Source: Hirudinaria manillensis (taxonomy: Eukaryota > Annelida > Clitellata > Hirudinida > Hirudinidae). From it: 64,000 nucleotides of DNA. Where the stretch lies: positions 11,963,501 to 12,027,500 of the forward strand of contig CM067529.1 of NCBI GenBank assembly GCA_034509925.1. The letters are read 5' to 3'. The notes under the pieces are model-generated. The model searched no databases. It worked only from the letters and a program-made list of their open reading frames with translations, and was not told where the DNA came from. Shown here piece after piece: positions 61,673-64,000 of the stretch. Position 1 is the stretch's first letter. Each line of letters starts with the position of its first letter. The translations under genes and the position numbers were made by a program.

Positions 61673-63262
61673 ATGTCCCCGATGTTATTCAACGCTGTCA
61701 TTGACATGGTTGTCAGTGACATTGACAGATCAATTGGGGTTACGGGAGGAGGTAAATCCTCCGAAAAATGCAACTACATCGCCTTTGCAGACGACCTTCT
61801 TTTACTGTCCAGCACAGACGTTGGAATGAAAGTGATGTTGCGACAACTGGAGGTGTCGATGGCCAAAGTTGGACTCATCATGAACGCATCCAAGTGTGCC
61901 TCGATGAGAACTGAGGTCATCACTCGTAAAAGACAATGGATCGTCAACCCAGAGCCATACCTGAAACTGCAAGATAAGGATATCAGGGCACTCTCCATAG
62001 TTGACACCTATAAGTATTTAGGAGTTCGAATCGGACCTCGAATGCAATTTGCTTCGCTTGCAGATAAAATTCAAAAAGGCCTTCACTCGATTTCGCGGGC
62101 TCCGCTCGTGCCATGCCAGAGAGTGTATGTCCTAAGGACTCATCTTCTCCCTAGTCTCGTTCACTTCCTCACCTTCGAAGCGATCAGCCTCAAGTCCTTG
62201 AATTCTGCTGATGTCGCAATAAGGAGGTCTGTTCGAAAATGGCTCCGGCTGCCAAAAGACACCCCAAATGCATTCTTTCATGCCCCGATCAAAACAGGAG
62301 GTATGGGAATCCTTCAACTGCGTCGATGGATTCCGGAAATTAGAATCCGTAGAATGACAAAAGTTCTACAACAGGCCAAAGAGAGCAACGACAACTTCCT
62401 GATGGATGCATTGCGCGAAAACACAATGATCGCCAGCGAAGTCAAAAGATTTGGGAGGCCAAAGGACAAAGATGAGCCGAACGTTCCTCGTGGACTATCA
62501 ACCGCGAGGGAACTTTGTAAAACGGTCGACGGACACGGGCTGATGAGATTCCCGGAAGCAATAGCCCCAAGTGAATGGCTGGTGGATGGCATCAACAGAA
62601 TGTCATCCACCCAATACATAAGCTGTGTCAAAGTCCGCTCAGCAACACTTTTCAACAGATTGCGGGCTTCCAGAAAAACACCCCTGTTCAACACAGCCTG
62701 CGCAGCCAGATGTGGGGAGATGGAATCTCTCGCCCACATTACCCAAAAGTGTCCAAGTACCGACGGGCCCCGCCATGCAAGGCACGACTGTATAGCGAAG
62801 ATGCTTGAGACGGTCTTGACACAGATGGGGTACTCAACAACAAGAGAGCCTCGTATTCCAACCGTCAGCGGGACCAGAATCCCCGATCTTTGTGCATGGA
62901 GCGATGAACGTTACATAATTTGTGACGTATCCGTGGTGTCCGATAACGTGGACCTAGACAGAGTCCACCAAAACAAAACAAACAAATATAACACCACGGA
63001 CATTCATCGCTGGATGAAGGCAAACAGCCCAAAGCAGGGCAAGGGCAAAATGGAGGCGATTGCCACAGCCTACATTATCAATTGGAGAGGAGCAATCGCC
63101 ATGGAAACTTGGACCTCGTGGAAGAAGCTGGGCATTTCTAAGCGGTTCCTAACGTGGACATCAATTAAAACTCTGATAGAAACCCATAGAATATGGAGAA
63201 CATTCAGAGCAAACGCTTGGAAAGCAAGGAAAAGAAGAAGGCCGAGAAGAACATTCATTTGA
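61673..63262 (+). CDS. Element 3 RT palm, knuckle and endonuclease frame
   Basis: 529 codons in the same frame as the previous entry. Catalytic FADD at about 61784-61795. Thumb, knuckle CAARCGEMESLAHITQKC (about 62698-62751) and an intact RLE core (RIPDLCAWSDERYIICDVSV, then HQNKTNKYNTTDIHRWM) follow. Ends in a basic RKRRRPRRTF tail. Confidence 0.85.
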   Translation: MSPMLFNAVIDMVVSDIDRSIGVTGGGKSSEKCNYIAFADDLLLLSSTDVGMKVMLRQLEVSMAKVGLIMNASKCASMRTEVITRKRQWIVNPEPYLKLQDKDIRALSIVDTYKYLGVRIGPRMQFASLADKIQKGLHSISRAPLVPCQRVYVLRTHLLPSLVHFLTFEAISLKSLNSADVAIRRSVRKWLRLPKDTPNAFFHAPIKTGGMGILQLRRWIPEIRIRRMTKVLQQAKESNDNFLMDALRENTMIASEVKRFGRPKDKDEPNVPRGLSTARELCKTVDGHGLMRFPEAIAPSEWLVDGINRMSSTQYISCVKVRSATLFNRLRASRKTPLFNTACAARCGEMESLAHITQKCPSTDGPRHARHDCIAKMLETVLTQMGYSTTREPRIPTVSGTRIPDLCAWSDERYIICDVSVVSDNVDLDRVHQNKTNKYNTTDIHRWMKANSPKQGKGKMEAIATAYIINWRGAIAMETWTSWKKLGISKRFLTWTSIKTLIETHRIWRTFRANAWKARKRRRPRRTFI

Positions 63263-63415
63263 TTGTACTTTATCTAATTTATAATATTATATTATGCTAC
63301 TGTTAATACAGTCCATGGGTTTTCCCGGGCCCGTCTGAGGACTCTAAAGACACCGATGAGGTTCTCCGATTGTCGTGATGGTTTTACGGACGTAATCCGG
63401 GCTGAATAAAAGTGT

Positions 63416-64000
<585 letters not shown>

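Overview
The window is animal (metazoan) nuclear DNA: AT-rich, with short phase-1 exons split by introns, microsatellites and transposon debris. It is dominated by a head-to-tail array of one gene family whose predicted product is a secretory-route membrane protein. Its order is signal/anchor segment, unknown N-terminal region, WSC domain, about 15 EGF modules (mostly calcium-binding 'D-[ILVE]-[DN]-E-C' type), one transmembrane helix and a short cytoplasmic tail. I cannot place the species. The LINE, Gypsy, pogo and TAA-targeted elements fit an invertebrate. Everything reads with the standard code.

Layout. 1-5410: two RLE-type (R2/R4/Dong-like) non-LTR retrotransposons in TAA microsatellites, inside an intron of paralog 1. 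5411-15264: the 3' half of paralog 1 (EGF exons, TM exon, tail exons, stop). 15265-15847: about 580 bp between genes. 15848-42895: paralog 2, complete apart from one unresolved juxtamembrane stretch; its central intron holds another TAA array with an R2-like element (26979-31175). 42896-43482: second intergenic spacer. 43483-59923: the 5' half of paralog 3, with a 5.5-kb Gypsy element (44495-49954) inserted between its two WSC exons. 60325-64000: TAA array, 5'-truncated R2-like element and TAA array, in the same intron position as in the other paralogs.

The sequence is therefore a tandem repeat: 5411-26978 aligns with 31177-60324, and B is longer through the Gypsy insertion and a 1.7-kb block missing from A. 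Introns, TM exon and tail are near-identical between copies. Divergence is concentrated in a subset of ectodomain exons and is almost all amino-acid changing. In the first coding exon I count 38 base differences giving 30 replacements in about 95 residues, against about 5 differences in the adjoining 155-bp intron. This looks like a family of rapidly diversifying surface receptors on a fixed membrane anchor and tail, and it is the main candidate for an undescribed system.

Mobile DNA in the introns includes R2/R4-like fragments on both strands, a short-LTR non-autonomous element with an Arg/Ser-rich reading frame, a solo LTR with a 5-bp target duplication, a pogo/Tigger-like element with TA duplication, a CR1/Jockey-like LINE tail and an unclassified zinc-knuckle retroelement fragment. 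All intron-exon calls come from reading splice signals and phases by eye; no transcript evidence was available.
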